From assembly GCA_030684645.1 (NCBI GenBank), contig JAUXUF010000050.1:1-52144 (forward strand): 52,144 bases of DNA, in the 5' to 3' direction. The stretch comes from Bacteroidota bacterium (lineage in GTDB: Bacteria > Bacteroidota > Bacteroidia > Bacteroidales > Prolixibacteraceae). Positions 8,071 through 17,519 of this stretch are shown one piece after another. Position 1 is the stretch's first letter. Every line of letters begins with the position of its first letter. The position numbers and the translations under genes are program-made. The notes beneath the pieces are model-generated. The model saw only the letters and a list, made by a program, of their open reading frames with translations, did no database searches and was not told the origin of the DNA.

Positions 8071-11000
8071 TTATTTCGCAACTTCAATTTTCCAATCGGT
8101 AAATTCAACCCAGTATGGCCGTTTGTCAGGTCCACCGGCAGCAAGGCCAAGGTCAACCACATCAGCAATTCCCGGAATATCGGCGGTGTGCCGTTCGATT
8201 ATCCAGTTTTTCCCATCCATACTGATATACCCGCTAAAACTGTTGCCGTGGCGTACAATTTTCAGGTAAATGGGTGTTTTCGAATGCTCCGGAAGGTTCT
8301 GGCTGCTGGCCTTGTGCATACAGCCGTTCGCGAATTCGTCGTATTCAATTCCGGCGCGTCCCGGAGTTCCGAAAACCAGTACCGAACCTTTACTTCCGGG
8401 CTGAACATCAAAACTTTGCGCGATATCGTTCCGCACAAACAGTCCCGAACGGAACCATTCGTGCGTACGATCTCCAAACTGATTGATTTTAACGGTGGCA
8501 ACAAAGTCGCCTTTTATTCCTTTCAAATAGGCAGCGGCATACGAATCTTCGGCATGGTAAAAATCAGAACCGCTGGCCGTTATTTTAAACCGGTTGGCTT
8601 TGGCATCTGCTTCAATTTCGTAGGGTTTTGCTTTTACTGAGCAGTATTGATGAATTTCCATCCGGGAGATATCAAGGGTTACAGCTTCAAAAACCGTCAG
8701 ACTTTTTTCAGCGCTGTTTTCAATGCGCACAGCATGGCTTCCGACTTGCGGTTCCAATACAAAGCCAATTTCGCGCGATTCTTTGCCTTTCAGTTCAATG
8801 GATTGGCTTTCTGCTTTTAAGTTATCGATGAAAAGTGTGGCCGTCATTTTTTGTGAATCTGAAGTCATGTTTTTAGCGGTAGCATTTGCTTTCAGTTTTT
8901 CACCCTTCAGCATGCGGATGTCTGAGATTTTGAAATTTTCAAAAACAACCGATGGCTTATTTCCTTCAATTTTTACGGATTGGTAAGGAGTGGAACCAAT
9001 CGCTAGCTGATGTTCCCCGGCATCATAAATCCGGACTTCAAACTCTATTTTTCTACTGTTGCTCTTGACCACCGGGAACAACTTTTTTTCATAAACTTTA
9101 CCATCCAGGTACAGTTCAACCGGCGCTATTCCGCTTGCACCGCGGTTAAACACATCTGAAGAAAGATGAATAACACTTCCGGCAAGCACCGCGCCAGATG
9201 CTGATTTTGATGCAGCATCAATTTTCAGGTTACTTGTTTCGAATTCAGGTTCACCTTCAATAATAGTTTCAGGAGCAATAACAGGGGCTTCAATTTTGAA
9301 ATTATTCCGGTAGATGTTGTCTTCAATAAGGGCTGCACACAGCTTCCACTCACCTTGTTCGAGGTTGTAATAGATATTCTCTTCACAAGTCCATCCGGAA
9401 GACATGTTGTCGAACCAGAAACCAACATTGTCGTTAAAAAATCCTGCACGTACATCATGGATCAGGTTTCTCCGGATGACCGAATTGAAAGTCATTCCGG
9501 CAGTTTTGATCGCTCCCGAATCGTCGGCATCGCGCTGAACATCGTCAAGATGGTTGTATTCAACCACGTAACCGCCATCGATAGCCTCTTCCTGATTCAT
9601 CCAGCCACCAACATCGATTCCGTAACGGCCCCTGGTTTTTGTAATGTAGTTGTGCGAAATGGTGGTCATTAAGGTATTATTCGCATAAATATTGACGCCT
9701 CCGCAATCGTAAAGCTTATTATGCGAGATGATGGTCTCCCTGATTATTTTCCTTCCATCGTCTGGTTTTGCAAGGCCGTTTGCATAAATGCCACCATCAT
9801 CTATAGTTTCGAAACGGCTATTGAGAATACGGGTTTGATAGCAACCATTTTTTAATAGCAACCCTATACCACTGCAGGAACGAATTTCACCTCCGACAAA
9901 TTCGCAGGCATGGGCAAATTCAAAGCTGATTGCACTATTCGTGGCTGTTGCAGCCTCGGCAACTCCTGTTTCATATATCGACTGAAATTGCGTGGCAATG
10001 ACGACACTATTCGAGTTTGTTGTGGCCTCGATAACTCCGGTTGAACCATCAACGCTATCGCAATTATAACTTTTTCCACTATTCCCTGTAATTACGCCCT
10101 CAAAGGTTAATCCGTAAAATCGCAAATTACGGACTGGTTGCCCCAACTTTCCGCGAACTTCGATCAATTGGTTGAGTGTTGCAACTCCTGCCTGAAGCTG
10201 ATTCGGGTCCATGTTTTCGTTTGCCGGTATGTAGCTGATCTCCTTTAATTTTTTATCGAAAAACCATTCTCCAGGGGCATCTAGCAGCGCCTTTACATTT
10301 TCGACGTAATAACGTGGAGGAACAATTACAACTCCCTCCTGAGGGGATTTAAACGTAGCTATTCCGGTTTTTTCATCCACTTTAATGATGGAATTAATGC
10401 CCGTGTGCCAGCGCAATAACATAACCACACGATTGTTTTCCATTTCTTTCCATGATTTGATTTCTCCCTTTTTAAAATAAAGTTCACCGGTAGTTTTTGA
10501 TATCGCAGGAGGAACAAAATAGCCTTCATTCGGTGTACGGGCAAGTGTTTGCCTTTTGCCATTCACAACGAGCATGGCAACTGAGTCAGCGTCGTATTTG
10601 GCCGTCCAGATTTTGCCGTTTTTCTTCCAGCCCGAAACAGGAACTTCTCCTGAAATAACCGGTTTCTCGCCCGGATAGGCAGCATAGGTTACATAGTGGT
10701 CTTTCAGTTTGTGGTATTCGAAAGCGCCGGTCGGAAGATTGGTTTCTACCCGTTCGCCGCCGTCTTCAGGCCCAAAAACAAGTTGCTGCCTGAGCGAATA
10801 ATTTCCTTTACGGATACAAATCAGAATATCTTTTCCTTTTCCCAATGGGTGAGGCGAGCCAATCCAGCGTTTCTCTACCGGTGGATCTTTGGGGAAAAAG
10901 GCTTTCGATTTCAATTCCCGCACTGCTTTTTGTGCACGGCGGATGGTCAAAAACGGGCCATCGGTGTGGTTGGTATTCGGCTCCGGTATTGTTCCAGACC

Positions 11001-11265
11001 ATTGGTCGTTGCCATTTGTGGCCACATAAAAATCAGCATTTTCAGCAGGTACAAACTTTTGCCATTTTTCACCCCTGAGAAGTTTCCCGTCGCGGGGCTG
11101 ATCCGGAGTTTGTGAAAATGCCGAAAGACTCAGCAATCCTGAAAAAAGAATCAGACTGTATAAACGGATATGAAACCCTGAAAAGTTTAATCTTTTAGAT
11201 TCGGCTGGAAACCTTTTTTTGTACGCATTTTTGGATAAGCTTTTATTCGAAGCAACTTTTTTCAT
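8071..11265 (-). CDS. Secreted right-handed beta-helix glycosidase, GH141-like, with C-terminal beta-sandwich
   Basis: This is a 1064-residue protein. The signal anchor lies at about residues 35-52 (LYSLILFSGLLSLSAFSQ) after an unusually long basic N-terminal stretch with no internal Met. The mature part opens with FYVATNGNDQWSGT and GPFLTIRRAQKAVREL, typical of parallel beta-helix glycosidases. Helix coils at about 430-640 carry FETIDDGGIYANG, GGVNIYANN and DADDSGAIKTAG. About 680-850 are Ig-like/CARDB-type beta domains, and about 870-1064 is a concanavalin-like sandwich resembling DUF1349 (FRSGLFVRND, SMDGKNW). GH141 was defined on an alpha-L-fucosidase acting on rhamnogalacturonan II; related helices include xylosidases and lyases. 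The fold is sure; the family number and substrate are likely but unproven. Confidence 0.72.
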   Translation of the reverse strand: MKKVASNKSLSKNAYKKRFPAESKRLNFSGFHIRLYSLILFSGLLSLSAFSQTPDQPRDGKLLRGEKWQKFVPAENADFYVATNGNDQWSGTIPEPNTNHTDGPFLTIRRAQKAVRELKSKAFFPKDPPVEKRWIGSPHPLGKGKDILICIRKGNYSLRQQLVFGPEDGGERVETNLPTGAFEYHKLKDHYVTYAAYPGEKPVISGEVPVSGWKKNGKIWTAKYDADSVAMLVVNGKRQTLARTPNEGYFVPPAISKTTGELYFKKGEIKSWKEMENNRVVMLLRWHTGINSIIKVDEKTGIATFKSPQEGVVIVPPRYYVENVKALLDAPGEWFFDKKLKEISYIPANENMDPNQLQAGVATLNQLIEVRGKLGQPVRNLRFYGLTFEGVITGNSGKSYNCDSVDGSTGVIEATTNSNSVVIATQFQSIYETGVAEAATATNSAISFEFAHACEFVGGEIRSCSGIGLLLKNGCYQTRILNSRFETIDDGGIYANGLAKPDDGRKIIRETIISHNKLYDCGGVNIYANNTLMTTISHNYITKTRGRYGIDVGGWMNQEEAIDGGYVVEYNHLDDVQRDADDSGAIKTAGMTFNSVIRRNLIHDVRAGFFNDNVGFWFDNMSSGWTCEENIYYNLEQGEWKLCAALIEDNIYRNNFKIEAPVIAPETIIEGEPEFETSNLKIDAASKSASGAVLAGSVIHLSSDVFNRGASGIAPVELYLDGKVYEKKLFPVVKSNSRKIEFEVRIYDAGEHQLAIGSTPYQSVKIEGNKPSVVFENFKISDIRMLKGEKLKANATAKNMTSDSQKMTATLFIDNLKAESQSIELKGKESREIGFVLEPQVGSHAVRIENSAEKSLTVFEAVTLDISRMEIHQYCSVKAKPYEIEADAKANRFKITASGSDFYHAEDSYAAAYLKGIKGDFVATVKINQFGDRTHEWFRSGLFVRNDIAQSFDVQPGSKGSVLVFGTPGRAGIEYDEFANGCMHKASSQNLPEHSKTPIYLKIVRHGNSFSGYISMDGKNWIIERHTADIPGIADVVDLGLAAGGPDKRPYWVEFTDWKIEVAK

Positions 11266-11528
11266 AAACTGGTATGTTTGTTTGAATTTAATTAACCAAA
11301 CTTATCGAAATTGCCTGGATTGTTTCAATGGGTTTTTATCAATTCATTATGGAATTTTAACAGATTCAACGAAATTTCATGCTTGTCAAACCTAATATTG
11401 GCTAATTAACCATAGAAAATGAGTAAAATACCAGAAGTTTTCCAAACCGGAAATCACATTCTTTGTTTAAACTGACTATCTTTAAATATTGAGGAGGCCC
11501 TGCATCTAAATTCTATAATTTGCTACCA
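11266..11528. promoter_or_regulatory. Divergent promoter region between GH141-like and GH106-like genes
   Basis: This AT-rich 263-bp gap separates two divergent genes and must hold both promoters. The 10-mer TAATTAACCA occurs twice in the same orientation (11289-11298 and 11403-11412) and could be an operator. TATCTTTA at 11479-11486 resembles a Bacteroidota -7 box for the plus-strand gene, but no matching TTG lies at the right distance. Nothing else is recognisable. Confidence 0.3.
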
Positions 11529-14500
11529 ATGAAACAAATTGTCATAATTCTGGGATTATTACTTTTAATCATGTCTGTTGCTGAAGCTCAACCTATTCCC
11601 GGAACTGAAACAGATTCGGTTGAGATACAATTCAGGAACCCACCCATCGATTGCTGGCCACATACCCGATGGTGGTGGCCCGGGAATCCGGTTTCGAAGG
11701 AGGAAATTACCTGGGAACTGGAGCAAATGCGGAGTCATGGAATTCGAGGGGTGGAACAGATTACGATGGGCCCGGTTTTCGAAAAAGGAAATATTCCATA
11801 CCTGTCGGATGAATATCTGGAAATGTTGAAACATACCGTCAAAGAAGCCAAACGCCTGGGCATGGAAGTTTCACTGAATTTTGGCGGACCGGGCTGGATC
11901 ATCGGCGGAAATTGGGTGAAGGAAGAAGATAAGAGCAAAGATATGGTTCCGACATCTGTCGTTCTGGAAGGAAATCAACTATTTAGCGGAAATTTACCGA
12001 ATGGACTGACCAAGACCAAACGATCGTGGGAGCATTACGAACCCAAACTGGATGGGACTGAAACCTTGCTGGCAGTTATGGCCGGAAAGGTTGAACGGGA
12101 TGGAAAAATCAATGAAAAATCGCTGGTTAACCTCACTGATCTGGTTTCAGGGAATAAAATTTCGTGGAAAGTTCCTGAAGGTGAATGGCGCCTGATCGCT
12201 TTCTGGCTGAAGAAGAATGGAATCAGCAATGCCGTTGATCATTTCAGTAAAAAAGCCATGGAAGAATATTGTAATTATCTGGGTGGCAAATTTTACAGCG
12301 CTTTTGGCGATGAATTTGGGAAAACGGTGGAATCATTGTTTGCCGACAGCTTTGAATTAGCGAACCTGGCCAGTGGCATGAACTGGTCAACCGGTTTGTT
12401 GGAAGAGTTTAAAAAAGAGAAGGGTTACGAACTGACACCTTATCTTCCGGCCATTTGGTGGGAAGTCGGCGATGTATCACCAAAAATCAGGTATGATGTA
12501 AATGAATTTCTGCATCATACAGGAATGAATGTTTTCTTCAAAACATTCCTGGGATGGTGTGAGGCTCATCATATTCAGGGGCGGATTCAGGCTTACGGAT
12601 TTAATACGGACAATATTGAAGCTTCAGGAATGACACATATTCCGGAAATGGAGATTACTGCCGGAGAGAAAGATGCTGCTGACTGGTTTGACACACGGAT
12701 CGGGCCCAAGCAATATGTGGCATCCGGAGCTCATATCTATGGTCGAAAAGTTGTTTCTGCCGAAGTTTATACGTTCATACACTGGGAACGGTATCGCGCA
12801 ACCCTCGAAGAATTAAAGATTGCCAGTGATGGTTACCTTCTGGCAGGAGCCACAAAGTTTTACAATCACGGTTTTAGCTACTCTCCTGAACGGATAGTTT
12901 CCCCGACCCGGTCGATCGGTTTTGCTGCATACATCCACCCTCAAAATGTTTGGTGGAACTATTATCCAAAACTGGCCGAATACATTGCCCGCTGCTCGTA
13001 TTTGTTAAGGCAGGGGGATTTTGCGCCCGACATTGCCCTGTATTCCCCTTTGGCCAACCAATGGGCAATCAATGTTTTGAACCCACGAAAATGGACCCGC
13101 GAATTTGACTGGGGCGAATTGGGTAAACTTCTGATTTCAAACGGATATAACTACGATTTGATTAATGATGATGCTTTGCAGAACCTGGCCAAAATCGATG
13201 ACGGGAATATTCACATCCGTAACATGAAATACAAAGTACTGATCCTTCCGAATGTCGAGACCATCCCACTGAAAACACTTCAGTTTATTGAGAAATATGT
13301 AGATCAGGGTGGAATCGTCATTGCCTTGGAACGCCTGCCTGAAAAGTCCACGGGCCTTGCAAACTATATGCAATCCGATGAAGAAGTCAGAGCGCTTTCG
13401 AATCATATCTTTAAGATTCCTAAACGGGAAAATGGGAACATCCTTGATCCGTACGGACTCAGAGAGCCTAAGATGGAAGCAGGAATTAGTATGAATCCTT
13501 ATGGGAAGGGACGGACCTATCAAATAAACAATGTCATCGACCGTACCATCTGGTGGGATAAACGAAGCAGCACACTCGATCCTTTTCTGGAAACAATCCG
13601 AACCCATCTTGCTCCTGATTTCGGAATCGATTTTGCCGCTGAAGGCTTGCGGAAAAACGAAGGATTGACCTTTATTCACCGGAAACTGGGAGAGAGGGAC
13701 ATTTATTTTGTATCCAATATTCAGGAGATAGAAAGCGCAATACCGGTAACATTCCGGGTAAAAAATAAAATGATCCGGAAGTGGAATCCATATACCGGTG
13801 AAATTACTCCGGTTCTCAGTTTTAGCGAGGTGAAGGACGGAATCAAAGTTCCGCTCAAACTTGCTCCTTATGAATCGCTGTTTCTTGAATTTTCGCCCGG
13901 AGAACCTCAAACGTATGTCAATAAAACCGATTTTGAACAGATTACTGAAGCCGGAAAGAGTGAAATTACGGCATCTGCCACGCACAACGGAACTTACTTT
14001 TCAACAGTTCATTCAGGTAAAAGTGAAAATGAAATAAGTACGGTAGTTTCAGGAATTCCGGCTGCTTATCAGGTTTCAGGAAAATGGAAGATGGAGTTAA
14101 AAGGGGTGGACTTTCCACTTTTCAGCAAGCAAACCGACTACCTGTATTCCTGGGTTGACGATCCCCTGACCCGAAACTTCAGCGGGACAGGACGGTATGA
14201 AATTAGCTTTAAAGTTCCGTCAGAATACATCAGAAAAGAGCTCAAACTATTTCTTGATTTGGGAAAAGTGGGGAATGTGGCTGAAGTGATTCTGAATGAT
14301 CAAAACGTAGGAACCACATGGATGCGTGGGCAAAAACTGGATATAACCAAAGCGGTAAAAGAAGGAGAAAATAAAATCGTAGTTTTGGTGACGAATACCC
14401 TGATCAACCTGATTTCGGCGATGAAAGAAGCGCCGCCAGTTTCCGAAGATTTAGTCCCTGAATTTGGACGTGGTGCTGTCAAGTACGAGATTCCCAGGGA

Positions 14501-14585
14501 ATTCGGATTTAAGCCTTTGCCTGCTTCGGGTTTGATTGGGCCTGTTCAGATTATTCCGATAAAGGTTGTTTCTTTTAAATTTTAA
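11529..14585 (+). CDS. GH106-like glycoside hydrolase
   Basis: This is a 1018-residue exported protein. ATG 11529 is chosen because MKQIVIILGLLLLIM begins a textbook signal peptide ending at AEAQ; the upstream TTG adds three residues only. Residues about 35-130 (WPHTRWWWPGNPVSKEEI, GVEQITMGPVFEKG, LNFGGPGW) correspond to the GH106 N-terminus, but the neighbouring gene's VFWFWMSGN becomes TRWWWPGNP. Glutamates in ADSFELANL and VSAEVYTFIHW align by context with the catalytic pair. A jelly-roll C-terminus (FSGTGRYEISF, LFLDLGKVGNVAEVILND) matches that of the 4315-7782 gene. It probably cleaves a different rhamnoside linkage. It is the only gene of the carbohydrate set on the plus strand and may have its own promoter in the divergent gap. 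Confidence 0.78.
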   Translation: MKQIVIILGLLLLIMSVAEAQPIPGTETDSVEIQFRNPPIDCWPHTRWWWPGNPVSKEEITWELEQMRSHGIRGVEQITMGPVFEKGNIPYLSDEYLEMLKHTVKEAKRLGMEVSLNFGGPGWIIGGNWVKEEDKSKDMVPTSVVLEGNQLFSGNLPNGLTKTKRSWEHYEPKLDGTETLLAVMAGKVERDGKINEKSLVNLTDLVSGNKISWKVPEGEWRLIAFWLKKNGISNAVDHFSKKAMEEYCNYLGGKFYSAFGDEFGKTVESLFADSFELANLASGMNWSTGLLEEFKKEKGYELTPYLPAIWWEVGDVSPKIRYDVNEFLHHTGMNVFFKTFLGWCEAHHIQGRIQAYGFNTDNIEASGMTHIPEMEITAGEKDAADWFDTRIGPKQYVASGAHIYGRKVVSAEVYTFIHWERYRATLEELKIASDGYLLAGATKFYNHGFSYSPERIVSPTRSIGFAAYIHPQNVWWNYYPKLAEYIARCSYLLRQGDFAPDIALYSPLANQWAINVLNPRKWTREFDWGELGKLLISNGYNYDLINDDALQNLAKIDDGNIHIRNMKYKVLILPNVETIPLKTLQFIEKYVDQGGIVIALERLPEKSTGLANYMQSDEEVRALSNHIFKIPKRENGNILDPYGLREPKMEAGISMNPYGKGRTYQINNVIDRTIWWDKRSSTLDPFLETIRTHLAPDFGIDFAAEGLRKNEGLTFIHRKLGERDIYFVSNIQEIESAIPVTFRVKNKMIRKWNPYTGEITPVLSFSEVKDGIKVPLKLAPYESLFLEFSPGEPQTYVNKTDFEQITEAGKSEITASATHNGTYFSTVHSGKSENEISTVVSGIPAAYQVSGKWKMELKGVDFPLFSKQTDYLYSWVDDPLTRNFSGTGRYEISFKVPSEYIRKELKLFLDLGKVGNVAEVILNDQNVGTTWMRGQKLDITKAVKEGENKIVVLVTNTLINLISAMKEAPPVSEDLVPEFGRGAVKYEIPREFGFKPLPASGLIGPVQIIPIKVVSFKF

Positions 14586-14589
14586 GAAA

Positions 14590-14604
14590 AGACCTGTCAG
14601 GTCT
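14590..14604. repeat. Perfect hairpin AGACCT-GTC-AGGTCT
   Basis: A 6-bp stem with a 3-nt loop lies 5 nt after the stop codon of the GH106-like gene. It resembles the other three-base-loop hairpins of this window and is not followed by a T-run, so it is not an obvious intrinsic terminator. Confidence 0.55.
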
Positions 14605-14703
14605 AAGCACACAGCGGGTTTTCTGACAGACTATAAAAACTTTTCTTTTCTGAAAATGTTTTAACTTTTATTCAAAAATATTTAATCCTATATCTTCGCC
14701 AAA

Positions 14704-17355
14704 ATGAAACGTAGTCTTTTTATAATCTTGTTTGCAGTAAGTTTTTTTTCTGCAACCCAGACATTTTCGCAATCTAAAAAAGACTTGCGGCAACAGCAAA
14801 AATATCTCACTTCCTACGAGAAAAACACTCTTGCCGGAAATGATCTGCCCGTTTTAATGCCTTATAACCGATGGGTTGATCCGGCAGGAGAACAGCTCTA
14901 TTTTGGCGATAAAGATTTGGAAAATCATGCCCTCGACTGTGCTCTTTCGCCCGATGGAAAATGGATTGCCGTTGAAGGGCGTTACTCTGTTGTCATTATC
15001 GATCCGGCGACCAAAAAAGTGGCAACCCGGTTTATCCTGAAAAGCTATTTTACCAATGATGGTTTAATAAATACCTATTCCGGAATCTCCTGGCGTAAAA
15101 CAGGAAATGGATACGAACTGTATTGGAGTGCATTAGGGAAGACCAAATCCGTTGTTGTTCAGGCCGCCTGGGATGAAAAGAAAATAAGTGTTTTAAAAAC
15201 CTTTTCGTTTGAGACAGTTAAACCGGCTGGAACGGCTTTGCCCAATGAAGCGCTCGTGACTGAAGAATCGGGTTCAGCGGTTCTCTATGTCGTACTCAAT
15301 GGAAATAATACCGTTGAAAAATTGGATATTACTACGGGTAAAACTTTATGGTCTGCCCCGGCAGGCGTTGCGCCGTTTGGCATTACGGCTGCAAATGGCA
15401 AACTCTATGTCACCAACTGGGCCGGATCGGTTCCGGAAAAAGGAGATGCCGATGTCGCTGGTGTTCCCTGGGGATTGGCTAAAGTTGATCCGGAGACCGG
15501 CGCAACCCGCGAAGGGACCGTCTCGGTATTCGATTGTCAAAAAGGTGCTCACCTGAAAGAAATTACTGTTGGATTGCATCCGAATGATATCATTGCAAGT
15601 GGTAATAGAAAATTTGTTTACGTCGCCAATGCAAACAGTGATTTGGTTTCGGTCATCAATACCGAAAAGGATGAGCTGAGTGAGCAGATTTCGGTGCGCT
15701 TATCTCCCGATAAAAATAACTATTTCGGTGATTCTCCAAATGGTCTCGCCCTCACCAGCGATGATGCAACGCTTTATGTTGCAAACGGCATGGATAATGC
15801 GTTGGCAGTTGTCAGCCTGGGTAAACTATCTTCGTTATCCGGCACCGAAGATCAAAGTAAAGTCTCCGGATTTATACCTACTGGCGCTTATCCGGGAGGA
15901 ATTGCCATTTATCGGGATGCGCTTTTGTTTGTGGCCAATATTGAGGCGGAAGGTTCCAGTATCCCTACTATTTCTGAAAAAACAGGAAAGGCCAGTTATA
16001 ATTCTCACCGGCTGATGGCATCGGTTTCGGTTATTCCTGTGCCGGAAAAATCGACTTTACAGAAATATACCGCGAAAGTAGAAAAGAGCAATCAGCTTTT
16101 CAGACTGGCGCTCACTGAAAAGTTGCCACGAAAAAATGCCGCGCCGGCACCTGTTCCGCTCCGTATTGGTGAACCTTCGGTATTTAAACATGTGGTTTAT
16201 ATCATCAAAGAGAACAGGACCTATGATCAGGTGCTCGGAGATGTCAAAGCCGGAGACGGAGATTCAAGTCTTTGTGTTTTTGGTAAAAAAATCACACCGA
16301 ATACGCATAAAATAGTCAATGAATTTCAGTTATTAGACAATTATTATGCATCGGGGAAGTGCTCTGCTGAGGGACATCAATGGACCGATATGGGTATTGT
16401 TACCGATTACGTGGAGAAAAATGTAAGGGCGTGGATCAGAAGTTATCCGCATGTTCAGACTGATGCGCTGGTTTATGCGCCAACCGGTTTTATCTGGGAC
16501 CATGCGATGAGGGCTGGGAAAAGTGTGCGAATCTATGGGGAAGCCTGTGATGTTGAATTCGATGAACATCTGAATTGGACCTCGATCTATGATGGATTTT
16601 TAAAAGGAGAAAAATTCAATTTTACAAATAAGACAACCATAAAGCCTGTTGAAAAAATTCTGAGTCAGAATTTCCCCAGTTCCGATGATCATCGTATTCC
16701 GGATGTACTCAGGGCAAAGGCATTTATCGGCGAGTTGAATTCCTATGATAAAATGGAGGGAGACCAGTGGCCGGAGCTCATGGTAATGGCTCTTTCAAAT
16801 GATCATACTTCCGGAACCCGTCCCGGATTGCCCACACCACGTGCTTTTGTTGCTGATAATGATCTTGCGCTGGGGCAAATGATCGAAGCCATCTCCAAAA
16901 GCCGTTTCTGGAAAAATACCGTAATTTTCATTACCGAAGATGATTCTCAGGATGGTTGGGATCATGTATCGGCTTACCGGACAGTCGGAGCAGTAGTTAG
17001 CCCGTACTCGAGATTAAAGGAAACAGTCAAAACGAATTACAATCAGGTTTCCTTGTTACGCACCATCGAGCAGATTCTTGGAATCCCGCCAATGAATATC
17101 AGCGATGCCACTGCTATGCCGATGTTCAATTGTTTTTCTGCAACTCCTGATTTCTCTCCTTTTTATTCAGTTCCCAATGAAATTCCCTTAAATGAGATGA
17201 ACAAGCCGCTGTCGGCGCTGAAAGGAACGGAGCTTCATTATGCCAAAAGAAGCCTTGAACCACAATTTGACCACATCGACCAGGGTAATGACGAATTGTT
17301 TAACCGGATCATCTGGTTTGCCATGAAAGGGAAAGAACCATACCCCGGTAAATAA
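14704..17355 (+). CDS. YVTN beta-propeller / phosphoesterase fusion protein
   Basis: This 883-residue exported protein starts with a signal peptide (MKRSLFIILFAVSFFSATQTFSQ). Residues about 50-440 are YncE-like propeller repeats, seen as LSPDGKWIAVEG, KLYVTNWAG, KFVYVANANSDLVSVIN and TLYVANGMDNALAVV. Residues about 495-870 are a phosphoesterase (PF04185/alkaline-phosphatase-like) domain with IKENRTYDQVLGD, an acidic metal-site candidate, and VIFITEDDSQDGWDHV. Enzymes with this fold hydrolyse phosphoester or phospholipid bonds in the periplasm; the substrate here is unknown. TATCTTCG at 14691-14698 resembles a -7 promoter box and would give an almost leaderless mRNA. It is monocistronic by spacing (119 bp upstream, 164 bp downstream). 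Confidence 0.82.
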   Translation: MKRSLFIILFAVSFFSATQTFSQSKKDLRQQQKYLTSYEKNTLAGNDLPVLMPYNRWVDPAGEQLYFGDKDLENHALDCALSPDGKWIAVEGRYSVVIIDPATKKVATRFILKSYFTNDGLINTYSGISWRKTGNGYELYWSALGKTKSVVVQAAWDEKKISVLKTFSFETVKPAGTALPNEALVTEESGSAVLYVVLNGNNTVEKLDITTGKTLWSAPAGVAPFGITAANGKLYVTNWAGSVPEKGDADVAGVPWGLAKVDPETGATREGTVSVFDCQKGAHLKEITVGLHPNDIIASGNRKFVYVANANSDLVSVINTEKDELSEQISVRLSPDKNNYFGDSPNGLALTSDDATLYVANGMDNALAVVSLGKLSSLSGTEDQSKVSGFIPTGAYPGGIAIYRDALLFVANIEAEGSSIPTISEKTGKASYNSHRLMASVSVIPVPEKSTLQKYTAKVEKSNQLFRLALTEKLPRKNAAPAPVPLRIGEPSVFKHVVYIIKENRTYDQVLGDVKAGDGDSSLCVFGKKITPNTHKIVNEFQLLDNYYASGKCSAEGHQWTDMGIVTDYVEKNVRAWIRSYPHVQTDALVYAPTGFIWDHAMRAGKSVRIYGEACDVEFDEHLNWTSIYDGFLKGEKFNFTNKTTIKPVEKILSQNFPSSDDHRIPDVLRAKAFIGELNSYDKMEGDQWPELMVMALSNDHTSGTRPGLPTPRAFVADNDLALGQMIEAISKSRFWKNTVIFITEDDSQDGWDHVSAYRTVGAVVSPYSRLKETVKTNYNQVSLLRTIEQILGIPPMNISDATAMPMFNCFSATPDFSPFYSVPNEIPLNEMNKPLSALKGTELHYAKRSLEPQFDHIDQGNDELFNRIIWFAMKGKEPYPGK

Positions 17356-17519
17356 AGTGGAAAGGATGATGATTAATTTGATGCTTTTTGTTGTCCGGTA
17401 AATCATTGTTCCACATTTTTTTCTTCTGGCTTGTGCCCAATTTTTCAGGATTTGTTTCAATGACATAAACTCGTGTCGGGCAAGGTATTTTTTCTATTTT
17501 TACAGGAAAAAATACTTTC

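Noticed and set aside
13137-13985. 282-codon open frame on the minus strand
   Set aside because: It lies fully antisense inside the GH106-like gene, has no recognisable motif, and the plus-strand frame is clearly coding.
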